Shown: positions 36,138 to 45,074 of the stretch, piece after piece
How the letters are laid out: every line of letters starts with the position of its first letter
Position numbering within the stretch: position 1 is the first letter of the stretch
Source of the DNA: Anaerolineaceae bacterium
GTDB lineage: Bacteria > Chloroflexota > Anaerolineae > Aggregatilineales > Phototrophicaceae
Assembly (NCBI GenBank): GCA_020634115.1
Contig: JACKCH010000016.1
Span: forward strand, 132,973-196,972
Direction of reading: 5' to 3'
DNA: 64,000 nucleotides
Translations under genes and position numbers: made by a program
The notes under the pieces: generated by a model
Database searches by the model: none
What the model saw: the letters and a program-made list of their open reading frames with translations, nothing else
What the model was told of the DNA's origin: nothing

Positions 36138-36160
36138 ACAAGGGGCATTATGCCCCTTGT
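36138..36160. repeat. 11+1+11 palindrome with GGGGCAT/ATGCCCC core
   Basis: ACAAGGGGCAT-T-ATGCCCCTTGT is a perfect hairpin in the 299-base gap between the GNAT gene and the SlyD-like gene. It shares its core with the 28-bp palindrome at 31717-31744. No T-tract follows. Confidence 0.5.
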
Positions 36161-36241
36161 CCTGAGTCTAGGGATAGCAACCACATCCGAAAAACCGAGG
36201 GTGATCGCTATTCACCCGAAAATAAGAGGAAAAAACACCCA

Positions 36242-36781
36242 ATGACAAACCAGACTATTCAAGATGATAAGGTTGTCAGCCTGACCTATGTGCTGACGGT
36301 GGACGGCGAAGAGGCCAGCCGAGCGGATGCGAATGAGCCGCTGGAATACCTGCACGGCGCAGAAAACATCGTACCCGGGTTGGAAGCGGCCCTGACCGGC
36401 AAGAAGGTGGGCGATAAGTTCAGCGTGACGATTCAGCCGGACGATGCTTACGGTGAATACGACGAGGACGATATTGACGAATTCCCGCGTAACGAAATCC
36501 CCGGCTCGGAGAACCTGGAAATCGGCATGATGGTCGAAATCGAAGACGAGGACGGCTATGTGGACGTGGGGATGATTAAAGAAATTACCCCAGAGGCGAT
36601 TATCGTGGATTTTAACGCGCCGCTGGCCGGTAAAACCCTGCACTTCGATGTCCAGGTGGTCGCTATCCGCGAAGCTGATGAAGAAGAACTCGATCATGGT
36701 CATCCGCACTCGTTGGCCGGTTTCTATGGCGAGGATGACGACGACATTGATGAGTATGAGGACTACGAAGACGAAGAGTAA
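36242..36781 (+). CDS. SlyD-like FKBP-type peptidyl-prolyl isomerase
   Basis: 179 residues from the ATG at 36242 (AGAGGAA upstream). The FKBP part at the N-terminus (VVSLTYVLTVDGEEAS, LEYLHGAENIVPGLEAALTGKKVGDKFSVTIQPDDAYGEYDE) and the IF-loop (FPRNEIPGSENLEIGMMVEIEDEDG) are as in SlyD, with the closing strand GKTLHFDVQVVAIREA. Instead of the metal-binding His/Cys tail there is a single DHGHPH followed by a very acidic tail (GEDDDDIDEYEDYEDEE). It folds proteins in the cytoplasm. A longer frame upstream lacks a start site of its own. Confidence 0.88.
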   Translation: MTNQTIQDDKVVSLTYVLTVDGEEASRADANEPLEYLHGAENIVPGLEAALTGKKVGDKFSVTIQPDDAYGEYDEDDIDEFPRNEIPGSENLEIGMMVEIEDEDGYVDVGMIKEITPEAIIVDFNAPLAGKTLHFDVQVVAIREADEEELDHGHPHSLAGFYGEDDDDIDEYEDYEDEE

Positions 36782-36814
36782 TCCTCTTTCAGAGAGGTTG
36801 AAATAGTTGCATCG

Positions 36815-36850
36815 CCGCCGGGTCATGGGTATGACCTGGCGGTTTTATTT
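36815..36850 (+). terminator. Rho-independent terminator after the SlyD-like gene
   Basis: CCGCCGGGTCAT-GGGT-ATGACCTGGCGG (one wobble pair) followed by TTTTATTTT, 34 bases after the stop. Confidence 0.85.
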
Positions 36851-36940
36851 TCCAGCAGGCTAACTCATCTGCGCTATACTGAAATGAGTGGTCAGCTTTC
36901 AGTTTTTAGCACAGGATAGCGCGTTAGCCGGTTAGTTTGA

Positions 36941-37013
36941 TAGCCAGATAGCTGGATAGCCCAAAATGCTAAGATGCTAACAGCCCGTAGCCAGCGGCTA
37001 ACGGCCAGCAGCT
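36941..37013. repeat. Dispersed intergenic repeat, copy 1
   Basis: Begins TAGCCAGATAGCTGG and ends CGGCCAGCAGCT, with AAATGCTAA in between. The same order of blocks is found at 50303-50378. It is built of variants of TAGCC/GCTAA. It lies in the gap between the SlyD-like gene and the gene at 37053. Confidence 0.6.
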
Positions 37014-37052
37014 ATTGCCATAGATCACAGAATAAAGTTGTGGAGCAAGTGA

Positions 37053-37907
37053 ATGTCACCAGAGATTATTTTTGCCTTTTTGGTGCTGTTTATCGTATAC
37101 CTCGTTTTGCAGGCGCGACATGAAATGCGCCTCGATAAGGCCGCACGGACTTTTTCGGAACAGCTACAGGCTGCTGCGGACAACCTGCTGGAACTCAAGT
37201 ACCCGTTGGGCCGGGCGCAGCTTGAGCAGCCGGGCTATCCACCCGCGCAGCGGCGGCGGCAGGCTGTGTTGGAAGTGACTACCAGGACGGTGGCAGTCCA
37301 TTGGCGCTCGCTGGAAATGAACGAAGCCATAACCTTCTTACCGGACGACCTGCGCTGGTTTGGTCGCCCACATAAGTATACGTCTGGCGATAACGAAATC
37401 TGGCTGCACTTCGAGCACGGAGAAACCTGGTGGCTGCTCAAAATCCGCCTGGGGCGAGAGGCGATGCGACTGTTTGTCCGGGCATTGAAAGCGGCGTCTT
37501 CGCCAGAATTGGTGACGGCCTATCGCCGCCGTCGTCCCTATGTGCATCTCGGCCCGCTGGTTGCCCTACCCGCGACCCAAGATTTACAGGGGGCATGGCA
37601 CCTGGAAGATGCAGTGGCGCTGTATTTGATGCCACGCTACCTGGTGATTATGCGCGGCATGAAGGTTGCGCGGGTGATTGCGCTGGAAGCCATGTCTGAA
37701 ATCGGGGCGCTGCGACGGCTGGACGCCCCCGGAGCGGATGGTCTGGTGCGATTTCGAGCGGAACAGGAGCCGTTCGCCTTCGCGCTCAAGCGGTATGAAC
37801 CGTTTGCTGACTCGCTGGCGCAGTCTGCTCGTCTTACGCTGGAAGACCCGGTCGAACGCAAGCGGAAGAAACAGGATGATGACGACGCTTATGAGTGGGA
37901 CGAATAA
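37053..37907 (+). CDS. Membrane-anchored hypothetical protein
   Basis: 284 residues. One membrane helix at the very N-terminus (IIFAFLVLFIVYLVLQA) is followed by a long cytoplasmic or surface part with three blocks: VLEVTTRTVAVHWRSLEMNEAITFLPDDLRWFGRP, EIWLHFEHGETWWLLKIRLGREAMRLFVRALK and LMPRYLVIMRGMKVARVIALEAM. These suggest a PH-like or related beta-sandwich repeat. The tail is basic then acidic (ERKRKKQDDDDAYEWDE). No family is recognised. Its stop overlaps the next gene by 17 bases. Confidence 0.55.
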   Translation: MSPEIIFAFLVLFIVYLVLQARHEMRLDKAARTFSEQLQAAADNLLELKYPLGRAQLEQPGYPPAQRRRQAVLEVTTRTVAVHWRSLEMNEAITFLPDDLRWFGRPHKYTSGDNEIWLHFEHGETWWLLKIRLGREAMRLFVRALKAASSPELVTAYRRRRPYVHLGPLVALPATQDLQGAWHLEDAVALYLMPRYLVIMRGMKVARVIALEAMSEIGALRRLDAPGADGLVRFRAEQEPFAFALKRYEPFADSLAQSARLTLEDPVERKRKKQDDDDAYEWDE

Positions 37908-38475
37908 CGCTGAATCTTTGCTTCCACTGCCTGGCGACCGGATTGTCGTGGTAGGGACGAGCGGATCGGGCAAAACTACATTGGCAGGACAGTTGGCTGC
38001 TTTGCAGGGCTGCCCGCATATTGAAATGGACGCTATCCACTGGCAGCCAAACTGGACAGCGACCCCACATGATGAGTTCCGGGTCAGGTTGGCAGCGGTA
38101 CTGGTTGGCGATAGCTGGGTGGTGGATGGTAATTACGGGAAGGGTCGCTCTGCACTCTGGTCGCAGGCGGATACGCTTGTCTGGCTGGACTATCCGCTGT
38201 GGCTGGTGTTGTGGCGGTTGTTTCGTCGTACTGTCCGGCGAGTTGTCACGCAGGAAGAGCTATGGAGTGGCAATCGTGAAAACCTGCGCGGTGTTTTCAG
38301 CCGGGACTCGATTTTCTTGTGGGCGATTCAGACGCATCCGCGCCGCCGCCGCGAATACAGTGATTTACCGTATCGTCCAGAGTATGCTCACCTGGTGAAA
38401 ATTCGCCTGCGCTCACCCCGTCAGACCAACGGCTGGCTGGCGAGAATCACAGCAGCTCAGCATGTGGAAAGTTGA
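37891..38475 (+). CDS. FlaR-like P-loop nucleotide kinase
   Basis: 194 residues from the ATG at 37891, overlapping the previous stop. Walker A is VVGTSGSGKTTLAGQLA at about 24-40. HIEMDAIHWQPNWT and WVVDGNYGKGRSALWSQADTLVWLDYPLWLVLWRLFRRT, with WDxxW-like spacing, are typical of the FlaR/topology-modulation group, which resemble adenylate and shikimate kinases. The substrate is unknown. It is translationally coupled to both neighbours. Confidence 0.78.
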   Translation: MSGTNNAESLLPLPGDRIVVVGTSGSGKTTLAGQLAALQGCPHIEMDAIHWQPNWTATPHDEFRVRLAAVLVGDSWVVDGNYGKGRSALWSQADTLVWLDYPLWLVLWRLFRRTVRRVVTQEELWSGNRENLRGVFSRDSIFLWAIQTHPRRRREYSDLPYRPEYAHLVKIRLRSPRQTNGWLARITAAQHVES

Positions 38476-38989
38476 ATACATGCTTTTTCTAACCGAGGCC
38501 GACATTCGTTATAAAGAAACCTACCTGGAAGCAATCCGTGAGTTCCAGGAGGAAGGGCGCTATCTCGACTGGACTCCACGTGAGATTGCGGCGGATTTTC
38601 TGCATTTTGTCCAGACTTTACATGCTTGCAAAACGTATCCCCGTCCTGGCAGAGTTCCGGAAACGTTCTACTGGTTGATTGATGGAGATACTTTTATTGG
38701 CAGGTTGTCGTTGCGCCATGAACTGAATGATTCGTTGAATCTGATTGGCGGGCATATCGGCTATGAAATACGTCCATCCATGCGGTTGCGAGGGTATGGC
38801 AAGGCGATCTTGCGCCTGGGATTGCATAAAGTGCGGGAACTTGGGCTGAAACGGGTACTCGTCACGTGTGATGACACCAATATTGGTTCCAGCAAAATCA
38901 TTGAGGCCAATGGCGGTTTATTGCAGGATGTCATCGTTGTTCCCGGCCACTCCGCTCCTGTCCGCCGCTATTGGATTGTCCTGGCATGA
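38462..38989 (+). CDS. GNAT-family acetyltransferase
   Basis: 175 residues, overlapping the FlaR-like stop by 14 bases (an ATG at 38480 is an alternative start). It shows the Acetyltransf_3-like order: FIGRLSLRHEL, IGGHIGYEIRPSMRLRGYGKAILRLGLHKVRELGLKRVLVTCDDTNIGSSKIIEANGG. The acetyl-CoA loop is RLRGYGKA. The substrate is unknown. It is the third gene of the operon starting at 37053. Confidence 0.8.
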   Translation: MWKVEYMLFLTEADIRYKETYLEAIREFQEEGRYLDWTPREIAADFLHFVQTLHACKTYPRPGRVPETFYWLIDGDTFIGRLSLRHELNDSLNLIGGHIGYEIRPSMRLRGYGKAILRLGLHKVRELGLKRVLVTCDDTNIGSSKIIEANGGLLQDVIVVPGHSAPVRRYWIVLA

Positions 38990-39244
38990 CCACTCTATTT
39001 CTTGCCGCTGAATGCGTTCCCAGACGTCACAAGACTGTTGAGTGTGTGTTACTGAATTGAGGATTTTAGAGTTTTGGTGTCAAAAAACAAATTATTTTTT
39101 TGAAAATTTTTCATCTTATCTTACTTGAGTTGACGTATAATGAAAAATAGCGAAGCCAAAAGGCACTATTCATTATTTTTATTTCCTTTTGGTTTATACG
39201 TAACCTTATCCATAATCATCTGATGAGTGTTGCCAGAGGTCTTT

Positions 39245-39643
39245 ATGCCAGACTCCGATTTAGCTGCAAAGAAGGTATTGATTGTTGACGATGAAGATAT
39301 GACTCGCGTGCTGCTCAGTCGCGTGATCGAGCGCATTAAAGCTGTCAAATTGGAAATCCTTCTGGCAGAAGATGGTGAAGAAGCCATTCAGATCGCTCTT
39401 GAAGAGCACCCGGAACTTATTCTGTTGGATGTGTTGATGCCTAAAATGAACGGGTATGATGTCTGCCAGCGTATTCGCCAACAATCAGACTACACCCCCT
39501 ACATCATCATTCTCACTGCACGCGGCGACTACACGACCAATAGAGAACAAGCCGTGGCGACGGGGGCGAACGATTTTATGACCAAGCCCTTTAAGCCATC
39601 TCACCTGATCAGCCAGTTAAGTGCTGTCTGGGAGCGGATCTAG
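39245..39643 (+). CDS. Single-domain response regulator (CheY-like)
   Basis: 132 residues from the ATG at 39245 (AGAGGT upstream). Receiver domain only: VLIVDDEDMTRVLLS gives the acidic pocket, the phospho-acceptor Asp is in LILLDVLMPKMNG, the Thr is in IIILTARGD, and the Lys is in FMTKPFKPS. There is no output domain. It lies 67 bases before a GAF histidine kinase, its probable partner. TATAAT at 39136-39141 is a possible -10 in the 255-base gap before it. Confidence 0.88.
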   Translation: MPDSDLAAKKVLIVDDEDMTRVLLSRVIERIKAVKLEILLAEDGEEAIQIALEEHPELILLDVLMPKMNGYDVCQRIRQQSDYTPYIIILTARGDYTTNREQAVATGANDFMTKPFKPSHLISQLSAVWERI

Positions 39644-39710
39644 CGTGGTGAGGGTTGTTTTGGGAGGAATTACCAATTGTGTCCGTTGACTTATTGATTG
39701 CGATTATCTG

Positions 39711-41261
39711 ATGAATAACATGGTTTCTAACGCATTTCAGCCCAGAGTGGAAGACATCCACGAGTATCTAACTCAATCGACGGTAGAAAAAATACTCACT
39801 TCGTTTGAAGCGGCTTTCGACCTGCAAAACAATGTGGTGGTTCTTGACTCTGAAGGGCGGGACTTTTACGGCAAGTCGGTGCCTAAAGGTGCGGACTTCC
39901 AGTATGAAACGCTCAATGTAGACCACTCTACCATTGGCACAGTGGGGCTGCCGCTGATTGACGGTGCAAAATCTACACTCTTGCTGAGGCATCTTAAGAC
40001 GGTGCTGGAGGCCCTGGCAGTGGAAACCTGGCGGCAACGGCAGTTGAGCACTGAGGCGTTGGAACGCTATGAAGAGATCAACCTGGTGTACGATCTGGGG
40101 GCGATCCTCAGCCGGGCGCTGCCTCTGGAAAAGATCATGGACGCCGTATTGATTGCCATTAATGATATTATCCAGGCCGAAGCTGGGGCGATTTACGTCT
40201 GGGATGAGGGTGAATCCTCGCTTGCTCCCGCCAGTTTTTTGCCGGAGGATACCGCTCCTGAATTCTGGATGGGACGGGTACGTGAACTGGCGTTGAGTAC
40301 CCTCTATGCTTACGACGATGCGCAGATTTTTGACTCTGACCAGGTGTTATGCGCGCCGCTGCGTCATGATGAAGAACGGTTGGGTGCGTTGGTGCTGCTG
40401 TATGAGCGCCCTGGCGAGTCCTTTAATGCCGATGATGTGCGCCTGTTGAATACCCTCACACACCATACCGCGCTGTTTATTCATGCGGCGCGGCTGTTAA
40501 GCCAGTTGCAGAAGCGTACGAGTGACCTGGAACACACCTTGAAGGAATTGCAGTCCACACAAGAAAAACTCAGCCGGGCGGAGCGGTTAAGTCTGATTGG
40601 TCAGACGATGAGCAGTCTGGTGCATGATATGAAAAATCCGCTGGCGATTATTCTGGGATACGCCGGGATTCTGCAGGAAGAAAACGTCACTTTCGAGGAG
40701 CGGAAGGCCTTCGCTGACCAGATTATCACGTATGTGAATATGTTTTCCTCAATGTCCCAGGAAATTCTGGACTACACCCTGGGCGATGAGAATGTAAAGA
40801 AATCGCCGATACCGGTGAATTTGTTCCTGCGGAATGTCAATGACCTGCTGCTGCCACCAGGATTGGAACGCCCGGTGAAAATCTTGATCGAAAATGCAAC
40901 TCCTGCTGATACGATGGTTAGCATTGACGCACAGCGGTTCTCACGGGTTTTCCAAAACCTGGTGAATAATGCGGTAGACGCCATTGAGGGTAAGGGTGGT
41001 ACACAGGTTGTTGTCCGGGCAGAACTGAGCAAAGACAAAGTTCTGTTTTCGGTGACTGATGATGGCCCCGGCGTGCCAGCGGACATTGTCGCCACGATGT
41101 TTGAACCCTTTGTGACATTTGGCAAACAGCATGGTACCGGGCTAGGGTTGGCAATTGTCAGCCACATCCTGGCTATACATGGCGGCGACATCCGGTATGA
41201 AACCGCTCCTGATGGTGGCGCCCGTTTTGTTTTTAGTATCCCGCGACATAACCCGCTTTAG
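39711..41261 (+). CDS. GAF-domain sensor histidine kinase
   Basis: 516 residues, no membrane segment. The N-terminal 105 residues are unfamiliar (LQNNVVVLDSEGRDFYGKS). A GAF domain spans about 125-265 (INLVYDLGAILSRALPLEKIMDAVLIAINDI). A coiled coil (QLQKRTSDLEHTLKELQSTQEKLSRAERL) leads to HisKA with the phospho-acceptor in SSLVHDMKNPLAII. The HATPase has N (NLVNNAVDAIEGKG), G1 (DDGPGVPA) and G2 (GTGLGLAI). With the adjacent receiver, the two form an operon-like two-component pair. Confidence 0.87.
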   Translation: MNNMVSNAFQPRVEDIHEYLTQSTVEKILTSFEAAFDLQNNVVVLDSEGRDFYGKSVPKGADFQYETLNVDHSTIGTVGLPLIDGAKSTLLLRHLKTVLEALAVETWRQRQLSTEALERYEEINLVYDLGAILSRALPLEKIMDAVLIAINDIIQAEAGAIYVWDEGESSLAPASFLPEDTAPEFWMGRVRELALSTLYAYDDAQIFDSDQVLCAPLRHDEERLGALVLLYERPGESFNADDVRLLNTLTHHTALFIHAARLLSQLQKRTSDLEHTLKELQSTQEKLSRAERLSLIGQTMSSLVHDMKNPLAIILGYAGILQEENVTFEERKAFADQIITYVNMFSSMSQEILDYTLGDENVKKSPIPVNLFLRNVNDLLLPPGLERPVKILIENATPADTMVSIDAQRFSRVFQNLVNNAVDAIEGKGGTQVVVRAELSKDKVLFSVTDDGPGVPADIVATMFEPFVTFGKQHGTGLGLAIVSHILAIHGGDIRYETAPDGGARFVFSIPRHNPL

Positions 41262-41277
41262 AGCTATGTCAGTCCGG

Positions 41278-41985
41278 TTAGGTTCGTCCGAAGATTTCCA
41301 GACTCACGCCAGAAATCGCGGTGGCGTTTGGTGAGGCCAAAAACAGGATCGCCTGGGCGATTTCCTCTGGTTGTACCCACTTGGTGAAGTCTGCTTGGGG
41401 CATGGCTTCCCGGTTTTGTGGGGTGTCAATTGTGCCAGGAACAACCGCATTGACGTTAATCCCCAGGCCGCGTAATTCCAGAGCCATACTTTCGATGATC
41501 CGCTGGGCAGCGGCTTTACTGGCTGAATACGCGGCGGATTTTGCCGTGCTTTTGTTAGCATTCCGCGCCAGAATTCCCACGATTTTGCCCTGAATGTTGT
41601 TTTCAACCATATAACGCGCCACCCGGCCAGCGGTGATATAGAGTGAACGGGCATTCAGAGTCATCATTTTGTCCCAGACATCCAGCCCGCTTTCATGCAC
41701 CGGCTTGCCCATCGCAAATCCGCCGACAGTGTGCACCAGAATGTCCATCTGCCCGGCCTCAAGAAGGATTTTCTGTACGGCAGTTTCTACGCTATCCAGA
41801 TCGGTGACATCCGCCATGACCGCGATGCCCTTGAGTTCTGTCGCCAATGATTGAACATCGGCTTCGTTGCGTCCCACCAGGACGACCTGTGCTCCCTCAG
41901 CGGCGAACAGCCGGGACACGGCCTGCCCAACATTCCCATTTGCACCGGTTACAACAGCGACTTTACCCTCTAGCACTCCTGACAT
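41278..41985 (-). CDS. Short-chain dehydrogenase/reductase with atypical NNAG
   Basis: 235 residues. The Rossmann glycine motif is TGANGNVG (one residue differs from TGxxxGIG), the catalytic Tyr/Lys are in YSASKAAAQ and the C-terminus is SPNATAISGVSLEIFGRT. The NNAG motif that stabilises the central sheet is replaced by HTVGG, an uncommon variant of the family. It converges on the histidine-kinase gene 39711-41261. Substrate and cofactor are unknown. Confidence 0.82.
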   Translation of the reverse strand: MSGVLEGKVAVVTGANGNVGQAVSRLFAAEGAQVVLVGRNEADVQSLATELKGIAVMADVTDLDSVETAVQKILLEAGQMDILVHTVGGFAMGKPVHESGLDVWDKMMTLNARSLYITAGRVARYMVENNIQGKIVGILARNANKSTAKSAAYSASKAAAQRIIESMALELRGLGINVNAVVPGTIDTPQNREAMPQADFTKWVQPEEIAQAILFLASPNATAISGVSLEIFGRT

Positions 41986-42169
41986 CTTAGCCCTCTCTCA
42001 AACCATTCCTCACAATACTGAGTGAAATTTTATCACGGTGAAGGGTGCTGTTGCCATAGTCCCCGTGCAATGCTCTGTTCGGTGGGCAGATGGTCTGCCT
42101 GGATTTTCTTTCCGGCACGGGCTGTGGAATAATTCGTTTCACCATTGTACGACGCATCAGGGAAATCTT

Positions 42170-42550
42170 ATGAACACACAATTAGACCACTGCGTGATTC
42201 ACGTATCTGACTGGGACATATCGAACCGGTTTTACCGGGATGTCATGGGCGCGGAACTGATCCCCAGAGGCAATGGGTGGGCTTATCGCTTTGGAGTTGT
42301 GCAGCTCAATTGCCACGGCCCGGGCGTGGAGGCTGTACCTGTCGCTCGCCAGCCCGTGATGCCGGGTAACAGCGACCTGTGTTTCGTGTGGGATGGTGCA
42401 ATTGCTGGAGCGATGGCGCATCTTCAGCAACAGGGTGTCGCTGTCGAATTAGGGCCGGTGGTACGCAACGGCGCACAGGGCAGGGGGCAGAGCGTCTATT
42501 TTCGAGATCCTGATGGCTCACTGTTGGAGTTCATCAGTTATCACGAATGA
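42170..42550 (+). CDS. VOC-superfamily (glyoxalase/bleomycin resistance-like) protein
   Basis: 126 residues from the ATG at 42170. TQLDHCVIHVSDWDISNRFYRDVMGAELI is the first beta-alpha-beta-beta module and GQSVYFRDPDGSLLEFISY the end of the second, with His7 and the Glu of LLEF as likely metal ligands. The layout fits a single-chain VOC dioxygenase or glyoxalase-type protein; the reaction cannot be told. The open frame extends upstream to 42038 without a convincing start. It converges on the next kinase gene. Confidence 0.8.
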   Translation: MNTQLDHCVIHVSDWDISNRFYRDVMGAELIPRGNGWAYRFGVVQLNCHGPGVEAVPVARQPVMPGNSDLCFVWDGAIAGAMAHLQQQGVAVELGPVVRNGAQGRGQSVYFRDPDGSLLEFISYHE

Positions 42551-42564
42551 TCTGTGTCAGACAC

Positions 42565-44142
42565 CTATGCCACCATGACGGGTTCGGATGTTTTGGTGAC
42601 CGGCAGCGTGAAAACAAATGATGAGCCCTTGCCCGGTTCGCTCTCAACCCAGATTTGTCCGCCATGCGCTTCCACCGCTAACCGGCAGAACGCCAGCCCC
42701 AGCCCGATTCCTTTCGGCACATCGGTATACTTCACACGACTGAATTTGTCGAAAATCTGGCGCTGCATGTGGGTGGGAATCCCTGGCCCCGAGTCCACCA
42801 CACTGACCTGTACGGAATCATCCATCAGGCGAGCGCCCAACCGAATAAAACCGCCTGGTGGCGAGTATTTCAATGCGTTTTCCATCAGGTTTGTGACCAC
42901 GCGCAGAATCATATCCGCATCCACTTCGACAAACGGCAGTTCATCATTCAATTCAAACGTGAGCCGCTGGTTGCCTTCGGTGGCGAGTGGCTGGATAAGC
43001 TGCGCGGCGGAGGCCAACAGATTGTGCATGGAGGTTGGCTTGGGGTCGAGAATTGCTTTCCCGGCTTCCAACCGCTGGATGTCCAGTAGGCTTTCAATCA
43101 TGCGCGAAAGCTGACGGGTGCTGCGCAGTCCCACCTGGAGCAGGTCCAGCACGATGGGCTGGTTGTGATTCGATAAAAAGCGCCCTAAGGAGGTGAGGCT
43201 GCCGTAAACCGTGTGCAGCGGCCCGCGCAGGTCATGATAGACCATCGCGGTCAGGTCCTGCCGGAGTTGGTCGAGCTCGAGTTGGGTCGTGATGTCCTGT
43301 TCGACCCAGGCAATCACGTCATGGTCATTCAGGAAAACGCGCTGCGCCCGTACCAGCACGGGTATGTCCGTCCCGTCGGAACGCCAGGCAGCCGTGCGAA
43401 ACTCGACTTCGTCGCCGGATTTCAGTGAGTTGAATCGGTTGTTGCCGATTGGCCCCGTTCCCATTCGATGGATCGCAGTGATTGGCAGTCGCAGAAGCTG
43501 CTCCCGTCGGTAGTCCAGGAACTCGGCGGCCTTTCGATTGGCGTCAACGATATAACCGTCCAGATCGGTTACAATGATGGGGACAACTGCGCCCTCAAAT
43601 AGCCACTGGAAGCGCGTTTCATCCCTGGGGGAAATGTTGAAGACCAGGGCGTTCCCCACCAGTGCCGAAACCAGGTTCGATACCGCTTCCAGCAGGTGAA
43701 CAGTCGTGTCGTCAAAGGCGTCAATCTCTTTGTGCATAAAGAGCATCACACCATACATCTGACCGCCTTTGCTCAACGGTATCCCGACCGCAGAACCAGT
43801 CTGTGGCAAGTCCGGCAGGCTGCTGGTTTGCCAACGTGGGTCGGTAGTGATGTCGCGTGCGATGATGATCCGCTGGGCGAACTGCACATACCCAATCAGT
43901 CCGCGCTGGACGAACTCCCGCCAGGCCTCTCGGTTATCGGTGCGAGTCCCTGCCCGCAGCGCGAAAATTTCTCCTGGCCGATCATCTTGATGAAATGTCA
44001 CCACACAGCCATCCTGCGCGTTTAAAACGCGGGCGCTTGAATGCAGCGTGGTTTGCAGGACAATAGGAATGCTGGAGTCCGCTTGTTGAAGGGCGTTTGT
44101 CAACCGGTATAGGAAATCAAGTCTTTGGTGTTCGCTTAACAT
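42565..44142 (-). CDS. GAF-PAS sensor histidine kinase
   Basis: 525 residues, no membrane segment. GAF at about 25-165 (VLQTTLHSSARVLNAQDGCVV, GSAVGIPLSKGGQMYGVMLF), PAS at about 180-300 (EGAVVPIIVTDLDGYIVDANRKAAEFLDY), and HisKA with MVYHDLRGPLHTVYGSL. The HATPase has N (NLMENALKYSPPGG), G1 (DSGPGIPT) and G2 (GIGLGLAFCRL). No response regulator is adjacent. It is transcribed from the -35/-10 at 44172-44200. Confidence 0.87.
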   Translation of the reverse strand: MLSEHQRLDFLYRLTNALQQADSSIPIVLQTTLHSSARVLNAQDGCVVTFHQDDRPGEIFALRAGTRTDNREAWREFVQRGLIGYVQFAQRIIIARDITTDPRWQTSSLPDLPQTGSAVGIPLSKGGQMYGVMLFMHKEIDAFDDTTVHLLEAVSNLVSALVGNALVFNISPRDETRFQWLFEGAVVPIIVTDLDGYIVDANRKAAEFLDYRREQLLRLPITAIHRMGTGPIGNNRFNSLKSGDEVEFRTAAWRSDGTDIPVLVRAQRVFLNDHDVIAWVEQDITTQLELDQLRQDLTAMVYHDLRGPLHTVYGSLTSLGRFLSNHNQPIVLDLLQVGLRSTRQLSRMIESLLDIQRLEAGKAILDPKPTSMHNLLASAAQLIQPLATEGNQRLTFELNDELPFVEVDADMILRVVTNLMENALKYSPPGGFIRLGARLMDDSVQVSVVDSGPGIPTHMQRQIFDKFSRVKYTDVPKGIGLGLAFCRLAVEAHGGQIWVESEPGKGSSFVFTLPVTKTSEPVMVA

Positions 44143-44171
44143 GCATTCTCTTTGAAGATCACTCTACACCG

Positions 44172-44200
44172 CATATAATCCTCTCTAGTGTACATGACAA
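44172..44200 (-). promoter_or_regulatory. Promoter of the GAF-PAS kinase gene
   Basis: On the minus strand TTGTCA (44195-44200), 17 bases and TATATG (44172-44177), about 30 bases before the start codon. A TATAAT for the plus-strand gene stands at 44306-44311. Confidence 0.5.
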
Positions 44201-44344
44201 TTTGTTGACAAATATCGAAAAAATGTGAATTCCGAGCTAAATTTTGCGGGTAATTGGTACTACTGGGCGTCCCAAAGCTTATACATCCCTTTCTCCGCAC
44301 TGCGCTATAATGTCATTAAGCCAGGTTTGTAACAGAGGTGAAAG

Positions 44345-45025
44345 ATGCGCTTTGAAGACCTGAATTGGATGGATGTTGAGCGATACTTGGAACAGGATGA
44401 TCGTGTTATTCTCGTCACTGGGGCGACGGAGCAGCACGCCTACCTCAGTCTGCTCACCGATATTCTGATTCCCTCCAAAATCGCGCAGGCAGCAGCAGAG
44501 CGAGAAAATGTGCTGGTTGCGCCGGCGTTTAACTTTGGCATCAGCCGCTTTTTTGCGGATTTCCCCGGTACGATCAGTATCACGCGCCACACTTTTAACC
44601 GGGTGATCGCTGAGATATTCGAGTCGCTGCTTCATCAGGGTTTCCGCCGGTTCTTCTTCCTCAACGGGCATGGCGGTAATCAGCTCCCCGCACCGCTTGA
44701 AATCTTTTTGGAAGATGATGAAGTTCAGGTTCAATGGTATGATTGGTGGCGGAGCGATATTGTGCGGGCTTTTGAGGCGCACCACGGCCTGAAATTCAAC
44801 CATGCGAACTGGGGGGAAAACTTCCCCTTTAACCGGGTGGCGGAAAGTCCATCAGATGCTAAGCCGGATGTGGGTTTCTACAATATTGATCGCTCTCAAC
44901 CAGTGGTACGACAGCATCTCGGCGATGGTAATTTCGGCGGGATGTACCAGGTCAGCGATGAGTTGATGAACGAACTCTTTCATCTGGTTGTGGATGATGT
45001 TGCCCAGCGGTTACGCTGGCCGTAA
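44345..45025 (+). CDS. Creatininase-family amidohydrolase
   Basis: 226 residues. The creatininase metal motifs are recognisable: TGATEQHAYLSLLTD near residue 26 (family: GSxEQHG-H-LP--TD) and FFLNGHGGNQ near 100. The final catalytic Glu/His are in VAESPSDAKPD. The usual second His/Pro spacing in the first motif is reduced (YLSLLTD), so the binuclear metal site may be altered. The family includes creatininases and other amidohydrolases, so the substrate is unknown. TATAAT at 44306-44311 is a likely -10. Confidence 0.75.
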   Translation: MRFEDLNWMDVERYLEQDDRVILVTGATEQHAYLSLLTDILIPSKIAQAAAERENVLVAPAFNFGISRFFADFPGTISITRHTFNRVIAEIFESLLHQGFRRFFFLNGHGGNQLPAPLEIFLEDDEVQVQWYDWWRSDIVRAFEAHHGLKFNHANWGENFPFNRVAESPSDAKPDVGFYNIDRSQPVVRQHLGDGNFGGMYQVSDELMNELFHLVVDDVAQRLRWP

Positions 45026-45074
45026 TGAATCGTCTGTCCATTCGACGCCTTTGGCCTGCATTTAGGGGAACAGC

